Shown here in pieces: positions 41,785 through 50,344 of a stretch of DNA of 64,000 nucleotides (its first letter is position 1; the number at the start of each line of letters is the position of its first letter). A model generated the notes under the pieces. The model did no database searches and was not told the DNA's origin. It was given only the letters and a program-made list of their open reading frames with translations. Source of the stretch: Bacillus sp. CH140a_4T (GTDB lineage: Bacteria; Bacillota; Bacilli; Bacillales; Bacillaceae_G); NCBI RefSeq assembly GCF_008923725.1, contig NZ_WBPF01000021.1:248978-312977 (forward strand). Direction: 5' to 3'. The translations under genes were made by a program, and so were the position numbers.

Positions 41785-44310
41785 TTACTGTCCATTATTA
41801 ACAGGGGCCTCTCCTGCATTTCCACCAGCATCTGGTTGTGTGGTCGCTGGTGGTGTTGTATTTCCTTGATCTCCTCCATTATTTGCTGGAGGTGTTGTTC
41901 CTTGGCCTCCTCCATTATTCGCTGGTGGTGTTGTATTTCCTTGGCCTCCTCCGTTATTTGCTGGAGGTGTTGTATTTCCTTGACCTCCTCCGTTATTTGC
42001 TGGAGGTGTTGTATTTCCTTGGCCTCCTCCGTTATTTGCTGGAGGTGTCGTTCCTTGGCCATCCCCATTATTTTGTTCATTTTGTTTCTTTTCTTCTTCT
42101 TGTTTCTTTTGCTCTTCTAGTTTCTTTTGTTCTTCTAGTTTCTTTTGTTCTTCTTGCTTCTTAAGCTCCTCTTGTTTCTTTTGTTCTTCTTGTTTTTTTA
42201 GTTCTTCTTGTTTCTTTAACTCTTCTTGCTTTTTCTCTTCTTCAGTCTTTTGCTGTTGACCTTGTTTCGGTTGTTCTGTTGTATCCTGTACACTCGTATT
42301 TGGAGAAGAATCACGTTTTTCCCCTTTTATACGTAGCTCACTACCTTCTTGGACAACACTATTTGGTATTTTAAAGCGTGATTTGTCAGTAGCAAACTTA
42401 CTCATCATTTCTTTAAAGATCAACTGTGCAATTTTCGTATTTTTACTACTAATATACTCGTCTTTACCATCTTTCATATATCCAGTCCATACCGCCATCG
42501 TATATTGCGACGTATAACCTGCAAACCAACTATCTCTGGTTGCACTTTCTGGAATGTTATATTTCGCTAGTTGTTTTGAATCATAGTTTGTTGTACCTGT
42601 TTTACCAGCTACATCTAAAGAACTTATATTTGCTGCTGTACCAGTACCTGATGTTACTACTGAACGGAGCATATCAGTAATCATATATGCTGTTGAGTCA
42701 GCTATAACTTGTTTTGGTTTTTGCTCAAAACTTTGTGACTTGCCGTCTGGATAAACTACTTTCTTAACAAAATGCGGTTTTGCATACTTTCCACCATTAC
42801 CAAATGTCGCATAAGCACCCGCCATTTCAGTTGGTGATACTTCGTTTGTACCAATAGCTGTAGATTCCATCGGTGTTTTATTAAATGTAATACCTAATTT
42901 CTCAGAGAATTCCTTCGATTTATTAAGTCCTACTTCTTTTGCAGTTTTAACTGCTGGAACGTTACGCGACATTTTTAACGCTTCACGCATAGTAATTGGA
43001 CCTAAATGACTTCTGTCCGCATTTCGAAGTTCTTGTCCAGTTGAATATTTAAATGGAGAATCATCAATTTGATGATACGTAGCCCATTTTAAGTATTCAA
43101 TTGCAGGACCGTAATCAAAGATTGGCTTCATCGTTGAACCAGCTGCACGATCTAATTCAATTGCCATATTATGCCCTTTAAATACTGCTTTATTTTCACC
43201 GCGCCCACTACCTATAGCACGAACCTCACCGGTTTTCGTATCCATAAATGTGAAAGCCCCTTGGAATTTATCATTTGGATAATTAATAAGATTTTCATTT
43301 AAAATCTTATCCGCAAATTCCTGTGCTTTCGGGTCTAATGTTGTATAGATCTCTAAACCATCTGATCCAATATTAACATCTGGTATTTCCTTTTCTACTT
43401 CTTTCACTACTGCATCCATAAATGCAGTATGTGGCATTGCTTGAAGTTCCGTTGCTGTCTTAAGTCCATCTGTTACTTTAACTTTCGAAGCTTCTTCCAT
43501 TTCTGCCTTCGTAATATAACCATGTCGATTCATTAATTTTAATACAACATCTCTTCTTTCTGTTGCTCTTTGAATATTGTCCGTTTTCGTTGGATCATAG
43601 TTATTCGGTGCTTTCGGTAAACCTGCAAGCATCGCAACTTCTGGTAATGTTAACTCTTTTAATTCTTTACCGTAGTAGTTTTGTGCTGCTGTTGCGATAC
43701 CATATGAACGGTTTCCTAAGTTAATTTTATTTAAATACATTTCTAAAATTTCATGTTTAGAATACTGTTGTTCTAGCTTATACGCTAAATATATTTCCTG
43801 AACTTTACGTTTTGATGTTTTTTCCATCGATAAGAAGTAGTTTTTAATAACCTGCTGCGTTATTGTACTTCCACCTTGAGAACCGTAATCTCCTTTAAGA
43901 CTCACCAAAACTGCACGGGCAGTACCTTTAAAGTCTACTCCGCTATGCTCATAAAAACGTGCATCTTCTGTTGCTAAAAATGCATTTTCTACTAATTTAG
44001 GAATTTGATCATACGTAACATTCGTCCGTTTCTCTTTCCCATATTCATATACCAAATCGCCATTTTTATCATAAATTTTTGAGGATAACGGATTAACAAG
44101 TTTTGCTTTCTCAAGTTTAGGTGCGTCCTTAATCATTACGAAGAAGGTAGCAACCCCCGCCACTAAACCAACAATACCAAGTAATAAACAAGTAATTAAA
44201 AACTTACGAAAGAATGAAGTTTTCCCTTTTGGTTTTTGTGTTTTAGAAGCTGGCTGTTTTTTCTTTTTAACTTGTCGTCGCTCCTCTCGAGAACGATAAT
44301 TTTCTGACAT
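41785..44310 (-). CDS. class A penicillin-binding protein with repetitive C-terminal tail
   Basis: An 841-residue bifunctional peptidoglycan synthase. It has a basic cytoplasmic start, a membrane helix (38-60), a GT51 transglycosylase (ATEDARFYEHSG with Glu115) and a transpeptidase (SxxK in GSTMK near 391, SRN near 450, KTGT near 569). After about residue 660 comes a charged KKQEELKKQEEQ-type segment, then six near-identical NGGGQGNTTPPAN units. It makes and crosslinks cell-wall glycan outside the membrane. It resembles PBP1/PonA, but the PonA neighbour recU is absent, so no symbol is given. Confidence 0.95.
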   Translation of the reverse strand: MSENYRSREERRQVKKKKQPASKTQKPKGKTSFFRKFLITCLLLGIVGLVAGVATFFVMIKDAPKLEKAKLVNPLSSKIYDKNGDLVYEYGKEKRTNVTYDQIPKLVENAFLATEDARFYEHSGVDFKGTARAVLVSLKGDYGSQGGSTITQQVIKNYFLSMEKTSKRKVQEIYLAYKLEQQYSKHEILEMYLNKINLGNRSYGIATAAQNYYGKELKELTLPEVAMLAGLPKAPNNYDPTKTDNIQRATERRDVVLKLMNRHGYITKAEMEEASKVKVTDGLKTATELQAMPHTAFMDAVVKEVEKEIPDVNIGSDGLEIYTTLDPKAQEFADKILNENLINYPNDKFQGAFTFMDTKTGEVRAIGSGRGENKAVFKGHNMAIELDRAAGSTMKPIFDYGPAIEYLKWATYHQIDDSPFKYSTGQELRNADRSHLGPITMREALKMSRNVPAVKTAKEVGLNKSKEFSEKLGITFNKTPMESTAIGTNEVSPTEMAGAYATFGNGGKYAKPHFVKKVVYPDGKSQSFEQKPKQVIADSTAYMITDMLRSVVTSGTGTAANISSLDVAGKTGTTNYDSKQLAKYNIPESATRDSWFAGYTSQYTMAVWTGYMKDGKDEYISSKNTKIAQLIFKEMMSKFATDKSRFKIPNSVVQEGSELRIKGEKRDSSPNTSVQDTTEQPKQGQQQKTEEEKKQEELKKQEELKKQEEQKKQEELKKQEEQKKLEEQKKLEEQKKQEEEKKQNEQNNGDGQGTTPPANNGGGQGNTTPPANNGGGQGNTTPPANNGGGQGNTTPPANNGGGQGTTPPANNGGDQGNTTPPATTQPDAGGNAGEAPVNNGQ
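41845..42065 (-). repeat. tandem repeat coding the PBP tail
   Basis: Six copies of a 36-39 base unit coding for (N)GGGQGNTTPPAN, nearly identical in DNA. They are followed upstream (about 42070-42240) by a second low-complexity run of AAG/CAA/GAA codons. Confidence 0.9.
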
Positions 44311-44352
44311 GTTACTTTCTCCTGCCTTTCAATTCTCCCGTTGATTTACTTA

Positions 44353-44423
44353 AAAATATTGAGGTCACTTTCTAAACTGAATTTAATTAAGAAAGTATAT
44401 TGACCTGGAGCATTCAATATTTT
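44353..44423 (-). promoter_or_regulatory. long imperfect hairpin in the PBP leader
   Basis: Three paired blocks: AAAATATTGA (44353-44362) with TCAATATTTT (44414-44423), GGTCA with TGACC, and CTTTCT with AGAAAG, separated by bulges. It lies about 45 bases upstream of the PBP start, probably in its mRNA leader. The rest of 44424-44776 shows nothing clear. Confidence 0.5.
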
Positions 44424-44776
44424 CCTAATTCACAGATTATAAATTTTAGAATACTTCTTATACAAACTATTTTCACTTCTATTTTTCCTAATAATGCTGC
44501 CCCTTTAAGCATAGGATGTAAAAAGTGAATTTTTCATACCTCGTATAAATAATATACCTTTTTTTCAAATGGTCAATATTTTCTTATTTATAAATCAAAG
44601 GTGAAATAAAAATAGCACAACGATATGTACTTCGTGTGAACTTCCTTATAATTACGTATAACGAACATTTAATATATTGCATATAAGTATAATACCTCTT
44701 TAATTATATGGATTTCAACACCACAACCTCAACATCTACAAGAAATAATAAAAAATGAAAAGTGAGGAGTTGCGTA

Positions 44777-44986
44777 ATGATGGAGCTATCTCCCGTGATT
44801 TCAAAAAATATAGTTGCTGTTGGCTATAATCCTTTTTCTATGATTTTACGCATTCAATTAAAGAATGGAATGTATGATTTCTTTAACGTGCCTGAAAACA
44901 TTTACACCGGTTTATTAAGCGCACAATCTAAAACTAATTATCACAATACTTATATTAAAAATTCTTACCGCTATACTAAAATTTAA
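44777..44986 (+). CDS. KTSC domain protein
   Basis: A 69-residue protein of the KTSC family: SKNIVAVGYNPFSMILRIQL then YDFFNVPENIYTGLL. The family's Lys-Thr-Ser-Cys-like end is here SAQSKTNYHNTYI. It is a small cytoplasmic domain of unknown or RNA-related function. ATG 44777 sits 7 bases after gaggag. Confidence 0.85.
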   Translation: MMELSPVISKNIVAVGYNPFSMILRIQLKNGMYDFFNVPENIYTGLLSAQSKTNYHNTYIKNSYRYTKI

Positions 44987-45003
44987 ACTTAAACAGAATG
45001 AAA

Positions 45004-45034
45004 AAAAGAAAGGAGGTGGTCCCCCTTTCTTTTT
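45004..45034. terminator. bidirectional terminator
   Basis: AAAAGAAAGG pairs with CCTTTCTTTT around an aggtggtccc loop, between the converging KTSC and Pmp3-like genes. Confidence 0.85.
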
Positions 45035-45054
45035 ACAATCATTCCACGACTTAG

Positions 45055-45267
45055 CTATCTTCTATCCCTCTTATTCATTTGATCATATGCTTGAATTTGT
45101 TTTTTTAATCTCCGGTCTGCTTTTTTATCATGTACAACTAATATCGCATGTATAACGCCTGGAACCCAAAAAATTAATGTTAATATGAAGTTAATGATTG
45201 CTTGAAATGGTTTTCCACAAATTAATACGGCTACAGGTGGTAGTAGAATTGCCAATAAATACATCAT
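45055..45267 (-). CDS. YqaE/Pmp3 family membrane protein
   Basis: A 70-residue two-helix protein with the UPF0057 pattern: LLAILLPPVAVLICGKPFQAIINFILTL in two pieces, then FWVPGVIHAILVV and a basic tail. Pmp3-type proteins sit in the membrane and affect its potential or stress tolerance. A clear ribosome site was not seen. It is a single gene. Confidence 0.9.
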   Translation of the reverse strand: MMYLLAILLPPVAVLICGKPFQAIINFILTLIFWVPGVIHAILVVHDKKADRRLKKQIQAYDQMNKRDRR

Positions 45268-45503
45268 CTCTTAAAAACCCCTTGTTTTGTATTTTTTTAT
45301 CTCTCTTCTTTTCATACGCTAACAAAACCAATTATTTTTATATTTCATACATTCCAATTAAGTATGAAAAACTTTTCTACTCTTATATATTCTATTCAAA
45401 TGCCTAAAAACCTACTACTTCAATCTTACCACGTATGTAAAATTGAAATTCCCCTTCCTTTATCAAATGTGTATTTTCATATTTTTATTTTTTCTAAACT
45501 TTC

Positions 45504-46136
45504 TTATTTTTCTATTATAGTTAATCCAATCGCAGAAATAGCAGTTCCTATCGCTTGTATCCAAACACCAATGAGTGCTATTATCTTCTCATTCTTTTTA
45601 TCAATCATACTGTCTCCCTTTTCTATTCCATTCTTCGATACATTAATAATACCTTGATACGCTTGAAGTCCAGCACCTAAACTTTGCAAAGAATTACCTA
45701 GTATTATAATTCTCTGTATTGCTTTCATCTGAAGCAAAGCTGCTTCTACTCCTAAAAAAGCACCGATCGATTGTAAACTGTTCCCGACAATTATGAGATA
45801 ATCATTCTCTTTCAATTGTTCATTTATATTAAAATATGTTCCTATTACATTTGATATATTCCCTAATGCTAATAACTCAATGCCCATTTTATCGAGCATT
45901 TCACTTTTATTTTCCAAACACATATTTTGGTTTTCTCTTTCAGCTTCATCTTCGGTATCATTACTCGCTATAATTTGTAATATATACCCGAGGGCTTGTA
46001 ATGAGCTTCCTACAATTACAAGATCTGATTCAACTTTCTTTTCTCCAATAAACCCTCTTGTCGTCCCAATAGCCGCCGTAAGATTTCCTCCTACTTGAAA
46101 CCATGCTCCCGTCACTTTTAAACCGCTTGGATTCAT
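45504..46136 (-). CDS. repetitive GNSLQ-motif protein
   Basis: A 210-residue protein built of repeats of about 30-45 residues carrying (V/L)GxSLQ(A/S)(L/I)G, for example VGSSLQALGY, VGNSLQSIGA and LGNSLQSLGA. It is weakly hydrophobic with no signal peptide. Repetitive proteins of this kind occur in Bacillus as an uncharacterised family. ATG 46136 is chosen since ggtgat precedes it; a GTG at 46145 is possible. Confidence 0.6.
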   Translation of the reverse strand: MNPSGLKVTGAWFQVGGNLTAAIGTTRGFIGEKKVESDLVIVGSSLQALGYILQIIASNDTEDEAERENQNMCLENKSEMLDKMGIELLALGNISNVIGTYFNINEQLKENDYLIIVGNSLQSIGAFLGVEAALLQMKAIQRIIILGNSLQSLGAGLQAYQGIINVSKNGIEKGDSMIDKKNEKIIALIGVWIQAIGTAISAIGLTIIEK

Positions 46137-46251
46137 TCTTATCACCTATTTAGAAATTTTCTACTGCTTTCGAAATACATAAATGGCATCCTCTTTCTCA
46201 TATTTATTTTCCACATGTAATTTTGTGCATTCTATAATGTGTTAAAAATAC

Positions 46252-46278
46252 AAAAAAGCACCTTTAAGGTACTTTTTC
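46252..46278 (-). terminator. terminator of the SDR gene
   Basis: AAAAAGCACCTT folds back on AAGGTACTTTTT; the minus strand ends in TTTTTT. Confidence 0.8.
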
Positions 46279-46322
46279 ATACAAAGTGTGTATCACCGAA
46301 AACATGCTAATTCAATACATAT

Positions 46323-47030
46323 TTACATACATTCTGGGCATGTCAATGAAGCTCCATTTTTATCTATTGTTATATTTAATATATATTGAATCGCATTATG
46401 TGACCACATTTCAGGTGTGGGTGATTCATTTACATACTGTGGTGCACATGAATACAGCATTGGGGTTCTGATACTTCCGCCCGGATCTAAAGCAACAACA
46501 GCCATACCATAAGGCAATTCAAGTGCCATAGATTTCGTGATACCTTCAATTGCAAACTTTGAGGCACAATATGGCGCCAGCTCAGCTTCCCCTTCTCGGC
46601 CCCAACTAGAACTCATATTAATAATCATTCCTTCTTTCCTAGCTACCATGGCTGGGACAAATGCCCGAATTACATTTACTACACCATTTACGTTTACATT
46701 CATTATATTTTCGAATTCTTGAGCGGTTACTTTCCACAGTGGTGCATTTTTATTAACAATCGACGCATTATTTATTAACAAATCTGGTGCTCTATTTTTA
46801 TGAAGTATATAATTTGCCCAACTACTTACTTGCTGAGAGTCTGAAACATCAATTATTTGAAAATCATGTATATTACCGTAATATTTTTTCAATTCTTCAA
46901 TTTTTTCTTTTGAACGTCCACATCCATATATATTCCATCCCAATTCATGAAATCGATCAACCATTACACGTCCTAATCCTTGCGTCACTCCTGTAATCAT
47001 TACAATTTTTCCAATTTCGTTTCGCTTCAT
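46323..47030 (-). CDS. short-chain dehydrogenase/reductase
   Basis: A 235-residue classical SDR: nucleotide motif TGVTQGLG (residues 14-21), NNAS near 88, catalytic Ser in NMSSSWG and YCASK near 155. It uses NAD(P)H; substrate unknown. The C-terminus ends in CPECM, unusual for the family. ATG has aaggagga upstream. A 9-bp inverted repeat lies about 55 bases upstream. Confidence 0.9.
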   Translation of the reverse strand: MKRNEIGKIVMITGVTQGLGRVMVDRFHELGWNIYGCGRSKEKIEELKKYYGNIHDFQIIDVSDSQQVSSWANYILHKNRAPDLLINNASIVNKNAPLWKVTAQEFENIMNVNVNGVVNVIRAFVPAMVARKEGMIINMSSSWGREGEAELAPYCASKFAIEGITKSMALELPYGMAVVALDPGGSIRTPMLYSCAPQYVNESPTPEMWSHNAIQYILNITIDKNGASLTCPECM

Positions 47031-47084
47031 GTACCTCTCCTCCTTTACAACATTTTACACCCTTCCTATTCATTCAGCCATTTA

Positions 47085-47113
47085 CTAAAGTATCAACTCA
47101 TTTCATACTTTAG
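47085..47113. promoter_or_regulatory. inverted repeat upstream of the SDR gene
   Basis: CTAAAGTAT (47085-47093) and ATACTTTAG (47105-47113), 9-base perfect arms with an 11-base spacer. It is a candidate operator. Confidence 0.4.
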
Positions 47114-47135
47114 AAGGAGTTTTTATGTAAACAAA

Positions 47136-47160
47136 AAGAGTAACCATAACAGTTACTCTT
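47136..47160 (-). terminator. terminator
   Basis: AAGAGTAAC pairs with GTTACTCTT; minus-strand T run. It ends the unknown gene at 47262. Confidence 0.8.
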
Positions 47161-47261
47161 GCTTATATCTCAAAAAATCATTATTTATTTCGTTATTGTT
47201 CTTATATTTCAGCTTCTCTCTCCCGCATTTCTCACACCGATACATATAAGCTACACCTAGA

Positions 47262-47597
47262 TTACCTACTTTTATTTAAATTCTCAATCTCATTTTGCAA
47301 CTTTTTAAATTGCTCAAAATGCATAGTGATAGATTGACTGTTACCATAATCAACACTATGCTTCACAAATAAAACACCAGTGTCATGAAAAATTGCTTCC
47401 AGTTCTTTTCTAATGGATACTTTCATTATATGCGCTGTTTTAATAGCCGATAAAATTGCAATTTCATTAAACTTTAATTTTATTTCATTTGGACAAAATG
47501 CTTCTTCAACCAAAATAACTTCATTGCTATAAATAAGCGCAACAAGATTACTTGATTTTGCATCTGTTAAATCTACTTTTTTTATAACATTATTCAT
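47262..47597 (-). CDS. protein of unknown function
   Basis: A 111-residue soluble protein starting behind taaaggagg. Mixed alpha/beta, no cysteine pair motif, no signal peptide, no family recognised. It has its own terminator. Confidence 0.65.
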   Translation of the reverse strand: MNNVIKKVDLTDAKSSNLVALIYSNEVILVEEAFCPNEIKLKFNEIAILSAIKTAHIMKVSIRKELEAIFHDTGVLFVKHSVDYGNSQSITMHFEQFKKLQNEIENLNKSR

Positions 47598-47744
47598 TAC
47601 ATTTTGCCTCCTTTAATTTCGTATATATCAATTATACAATTGTTATTTTTAATTACTCAACCTTACATTAATTTTAACATACTTTTATTGCGGTATTAAG
47701 CTACACTTCAAACATTTTACTATTCCGCAATTTTTGTTACATGA

Positions 47745-47772
47745 ACCATTTGGACTATAAGACCATATAGTA
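47745..47772 (+). promoter_or_regulatory. sigma-K-like promoter
   Basis: AC (47745-47746), 17 bases, then CATATAGTA (47764-47772), fitting the sigma-K pattern (AC then CATAnnnTA). It lies 35 bases before the GerPF-like gene, consistent with late mother-cell expression. Confidence 0.6.
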
Positions 47773-47806
47773 TTGTTAACAAATGATTGTAAAGCGGGTG
47801 AAAACT

Positions 47807-48022
47807 ATGCCCTCAGTTGTAGGGAATTTAGTTGTACAAAATAGTAACGGTTCATTTAACTTAGGTGATTTCTACAACGTTTCTCCGAAAGAAAATACGA
47901 AGGCTTATAATGGATCTGGTGCTTCAAACGTTGGTTTTGTTGTTAATACTTTTAATGGCGTGAGCGCGACTAATACGTTTGATTCTGACCTTGCAGATCA
48001 AAACCAAGTGGGTACAGCCTAG
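47807..48022 (+). CDS. GerPA/GerPF-family spore germination protein
   Basis: A 71-residue protein with the GerPA/GerPF pattern: MPSVVGNLVVQNSNGSFNL (residues 1-19), then SGASNVGFVVNTFNG and a closing DSDLADQNQVGTA. It is very close to GerPF as I know it. GerP proteins are made in the mother cell and let nutrients pass the coat to reach germinant receptors. Unlike the gerPABCDEF operon, this copy stands alone with a sigma-K-like promoter. Confidence 0.9.
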   Translation: MPSVVGNLVVQNSNGSFNLGDFYNVSPKENTKAYNGSGASNVGFVVNTFNGVSATNTFDSDLADQNQVGTA

Positions 48023-48144
48023 TCCTATTTTTTTCATCGTTCTGTTTAAGAATTTTAAATTTGTCTATACTATAATCAGGCTGTTACACAGCTATTGTTG
48101 ATTTTTGGAGTACCCTATCTTTTTCTCCCTTTCCCTGGGGCTTA

Positions 48145-48174
48145 GCAGCTAGTATGGAGCTAGCTGCTTTTTCG
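48145..48174 (+). terminator. terminator of the GerPF-like gene
   Basis: AGCAGCTAG (48145-48153) pairs with CTAGCTGCT (48161-48169), followed by TTTTT. Confidence 0.9.
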
Positions 48175-48203
48175 TTTCATTATATATATCCCTCATCTAA
48201 CAT

Positions 48204-48247
48204 AACGTAAAGGAAGCTAAAATTTAAATTTCAGCTTCCTTTACGTT
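48204..48247 (-). terminator. hairpin spanning the YolD-like stop codon
   Basis: AACGTAAAGGAAGCT (48204-48218) and AGCTTCCTTTACGTT (48233-48247) are 15-base perfect arms. No long T run follows, so it may protect or terminate weakly. Confidence 0.65.
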
Positions 48248-48576
48248 ATTTCAATAATATCCGCAGTATTAAATACATATGTTTTATAAAAAGCGTCAGT
48301 ACATATTACAATGCACTTTAGTGGGTTTATATGTACAACTGTCATATAGCTTGTTAGTATGTATCCATCTTCAAAATATGTCACTAATATTTCTTTCTCA
48401 GACAATAACGACGTTAATAATTTTTCTGAAATTTTCTCTTTCGCTTCGTTTGTTAAAAGCGTTTTTTTTACTTTAAACTTCTCTCCAATAACCTTTCGCA
48501 TACTTAACAACTGTTCCGACATTACTGTAAATGGAACCCATTCTCTTTCTTCTTTTTGCACCTTTATATTATTCAT
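48241..48576 (-). CDS. YolD-like family protein
   Basis: A 111-residue YolD-like protein: EWVPFTVMSEQLLSMRKVI (about 12-30) and the closing FNTADIIEIT are family hallmarks. YolD genes usually sit beside a Y-family polymerase (UvrX) and are SOS-regulated. No polymerase is adjacent here, but two LexA boxes lie 215-250 bases upstream on the same strand. ATG has aaggaga upstream. Confidence 0.8.
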   Translation of the reverse strand: MNNIKVQKEEREWVPFTVMSEQLLSMRKVIGEKFKVKKTLLTNEAKEKISEKLLTSLLSEKEILVTYFEDGYILTSYMTVVHINPLKCIVICTDAFYKTYVFNTADIIEIT

Positions 48577-48610
48577 TTCTTAATCTCCTTGATCATTTAT
48601 CCATTTTATT

Positions 48611-48697
48611 TCATACATATTGTTCTTCGATTATTCTTTCATAATTTCTTGGCTCATATTTATGCCACATTAACAGACAGTAAAGCTCATACCTCAA
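48611..48697 (-). CDS. possible 28-residue leader peptide or gene remnant
   Basis: Between the LexA boxes and the YolD-like gene, a frame from TTG 48697 (or ATG 48670) to TGA encodes a peptide ending PRNYERIIEEQYV, which looks coding. No ribosome site is visible. It may be the tail of a gene decayed by frameshift, since a second short frame (GTG start near 48755) ends next to it. Confidence 0.25.
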   Translation of the reverse strand: MRYELYCLLMWHKYEPRNYERIIEEQYV

Positions 48698-48790
48698 TAT
48701 TCGCTACAGGCGAGAAAAGTAAATTGAAAATCAACTGTCCGTAAATAATGTTTCACATTCTTTCTAAACCTTATATTATACATACCACAA

Positions 48791-48826
48791 GAACATTCGT
48801 TCTAATTATACACGAACCTACGTTCT
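48791..48826 (-). promoter_or_regulatory. two LexA (SOS) boxes
   Basis: GAACATTCGTTC (48791-48802) and CGAACCTACGTTCT (48813-48826) both fit the Bacillus LexA consensus CGAACNNNNGTTCG. Between them, on the minus strand, is TATAAT. The nearest gene they can control is the YolD-like gene. Confidence 0.75.
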
Positions 48827-48931
48827 TTTGAGAAGAGATATATTTATATTTTTATAATTTAAATCATTTATTTTTTCTTCATCAAATGAGCTTTTCACTT
48901 CTTATTTAATAGGACGTTCACAAATCAACTA

Positions 48932-48966
48932 AAAAAGCGACTTCATACAAAGTGAAGTCGCTTTTT
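48932..48966 (-). terminator. terminator of the nonsense-interrupted gene
   Basis: AAAAAGCGACTTCA (48932-48945) pairs with TGAAGTCGCTTTTT (48953-48966). Confidence 0.9.
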
Positions 48967-48988
48967 CTAATAACGTATATTTCTATAT

Positions 48989-49396
48989 TTATTTTTCTAT
49001 TCTGACAAGAGTTCTTTCTGGAATACAAATTTCATCTACATTGAAATGATTTATTTTTAATTTTAACTCTCCCGCTCGTTCTTTACCTTCATCACCAACC
49101 CAACAACTGAATAATTCAAAATAGTCCCCATCATTTAAATAGCCTTCCATAATCGAGCATAAAGCTAATAGCTTTTTTTTAGCTTCTTTCTTCTCCCTTG
49201 CACTTTGACACTCAACGAGCTCAATGCCCCAACTCGTTGAAACTTCATACGTGTAACTTGTTTGAAATTGAAACTCTTATACAATTTCACGCATACTTTC
49301 ATCTGAAAAGCACGATCCAAAAACAATTACATCATTAGAATCTGGATCTGTTAACGGAATTTCTACATTGCAACCTATATAACTTGCTAAACTCAT
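48989..49396 (-). pseudogene. 135-codon gene interrupted by one in-frame stop
   Basis: From ATG 49396 (site ggagaag) the minus strand reads MSLASYIGCNVEIPLTDPDS... to a TAA at 49277-49279 (codon 40). It continues in the same frame (EFQFQTSYTYEVSTSWGIEL...) for 95 more codons to TAA at 48989. Both halves have ordinary Bacillus codon use and an intact terminator follows, so a single nonsense change in an otherwise intact gene is likely. No family recognised. Confidence 0.75.
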
Positions 49397-49554
49397 TTTT
49401 ACTTCTCCAATATTCTTATAAAAAACAATTTATATGAACATTTATCTACTCAAATATAAAATGCCTGCCTAAACTAAAAAGTTTTAATTTTCAAGTTTAT
49501 TAACCATCCATAAACGAAAGCATATATTATAAAGAACGAACTCACAAAATTTCT

Positions 49555-49589
49555 ATGAAAAGAGAGCAATTTAAATACTCTCTTTTCAT
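49555..49589 (-). terminator. terminator of the 73-residue gene
   Basis: ATGAAAAGAGAG (49555-49566) pairs perfectly with CTCTCTTTTCAT (49578-49589). The T content after it is modest. Confidence 0.7.
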
Positions 49590-49628
49590 ACATACTGTAT
49601 AAAACTACTCAAAAATAATTGGCCCTTA

Positions 49629-49850
49629 TTATTCAATAAATTTTGGTTGTACTATTATATGTAACTCTCTCTCTGTTACTGCTTTTTTCGGATTACGAAA
49701 ATACTCTAATTCGTATTTTAATACTTCATACTCAACCATCCCGATCTTAATCCCTTTCGTTTCATATAAAATCGCTAATAAGTTACTTATATCTTCATCA
49801 TACGATTCAAAAATTTTCCCTCCGCCTTCTCTTTGAAAGATTACTTTCAC
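49629..49850 (-). CDS. protein of unknown function
   Basis: A 73-residue soluble protein with a GTG start behind ggaggag. Opening MKVIFQREGGGKIFESYDED, closing RELHIIVQPKFIE. No family recognised. It is transcribed in the same direction as the interrupted gene downstream but has its own terminator. Confidence 0.6.
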   Translation of the reverse strand: MKVIFQREGGGKIFESYDEDISNLLAILYETKGIKIGMVEYEVLKYELEYFRNPKKAVTERELHIIVQPKFIE

Positions 49851-49932
49851 ATGTTCTCCTCCTACGTAACATATTTATCTATTCAATAATCCATGTAAAA
49901 ATGTTCATTCTTCCTCTGAAAATTCCATACTA

Positions 49933-50300
49933 AAAAGAACATCCATTTTATTAGAATGCTCTACTTTCCCCTTCATATAACATCAATATTATTGTATGTT
50001 TCATTCTGCAAATTATGTTTATTAACACCAATAAAGTAAAACTTAAATCAATTCAAGTTTTGTTCATTCCCGGCTAATAATTAGCCCACGCAAATCATAC
50101 TGCTTACAAATAGTGAAATACAATTAATAAATTAACTTTATATTTAATGAAATTAAACAAATAAAACATTATAATATCAATATTCTATGAAGTAATGATT
50201 AATCACCTTTATAAGAATTACATAAATTCCCATTGTAATTCTTAATATTTAAATGTAATATTGTATTGTCTTACTATCTATTTATAACTCACACACTAAC
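49933..50300. other. gene-free stretch with a palindrome and an orphan hairpin
   Basis: GGCTAAT-A-ATTAGCC (50072-50086) is a perfect 7-1-7 palindrome. A weak terminator-like hairpin on the minus strand (about 49933-49968, ATGTTCT followed by TTTTAG) has no intact gene in front of it. No convincing coding frame. Confidence 0.35.
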
Positions 50301-50337
50301 TAGAAAAGGGAACCTATAAAGGTTCCCTTTTCTAATT
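50301..50337 (-). terminator. terminator of prsA
   Basis: TAGAAAAGGGAACC (50301-50314) pairs perfectly with GGTTCCCTTTTCTA (50321-50334). Confidence 0.9.
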
Positions 50338-50344
50338 ACAGTCA

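Noticed and set aside
41772-42164. Alternative frames in both directions over the PBP tail
   Set aside because: Artefacts of the tandem repeat; the PBP frame continues from recognised domains.
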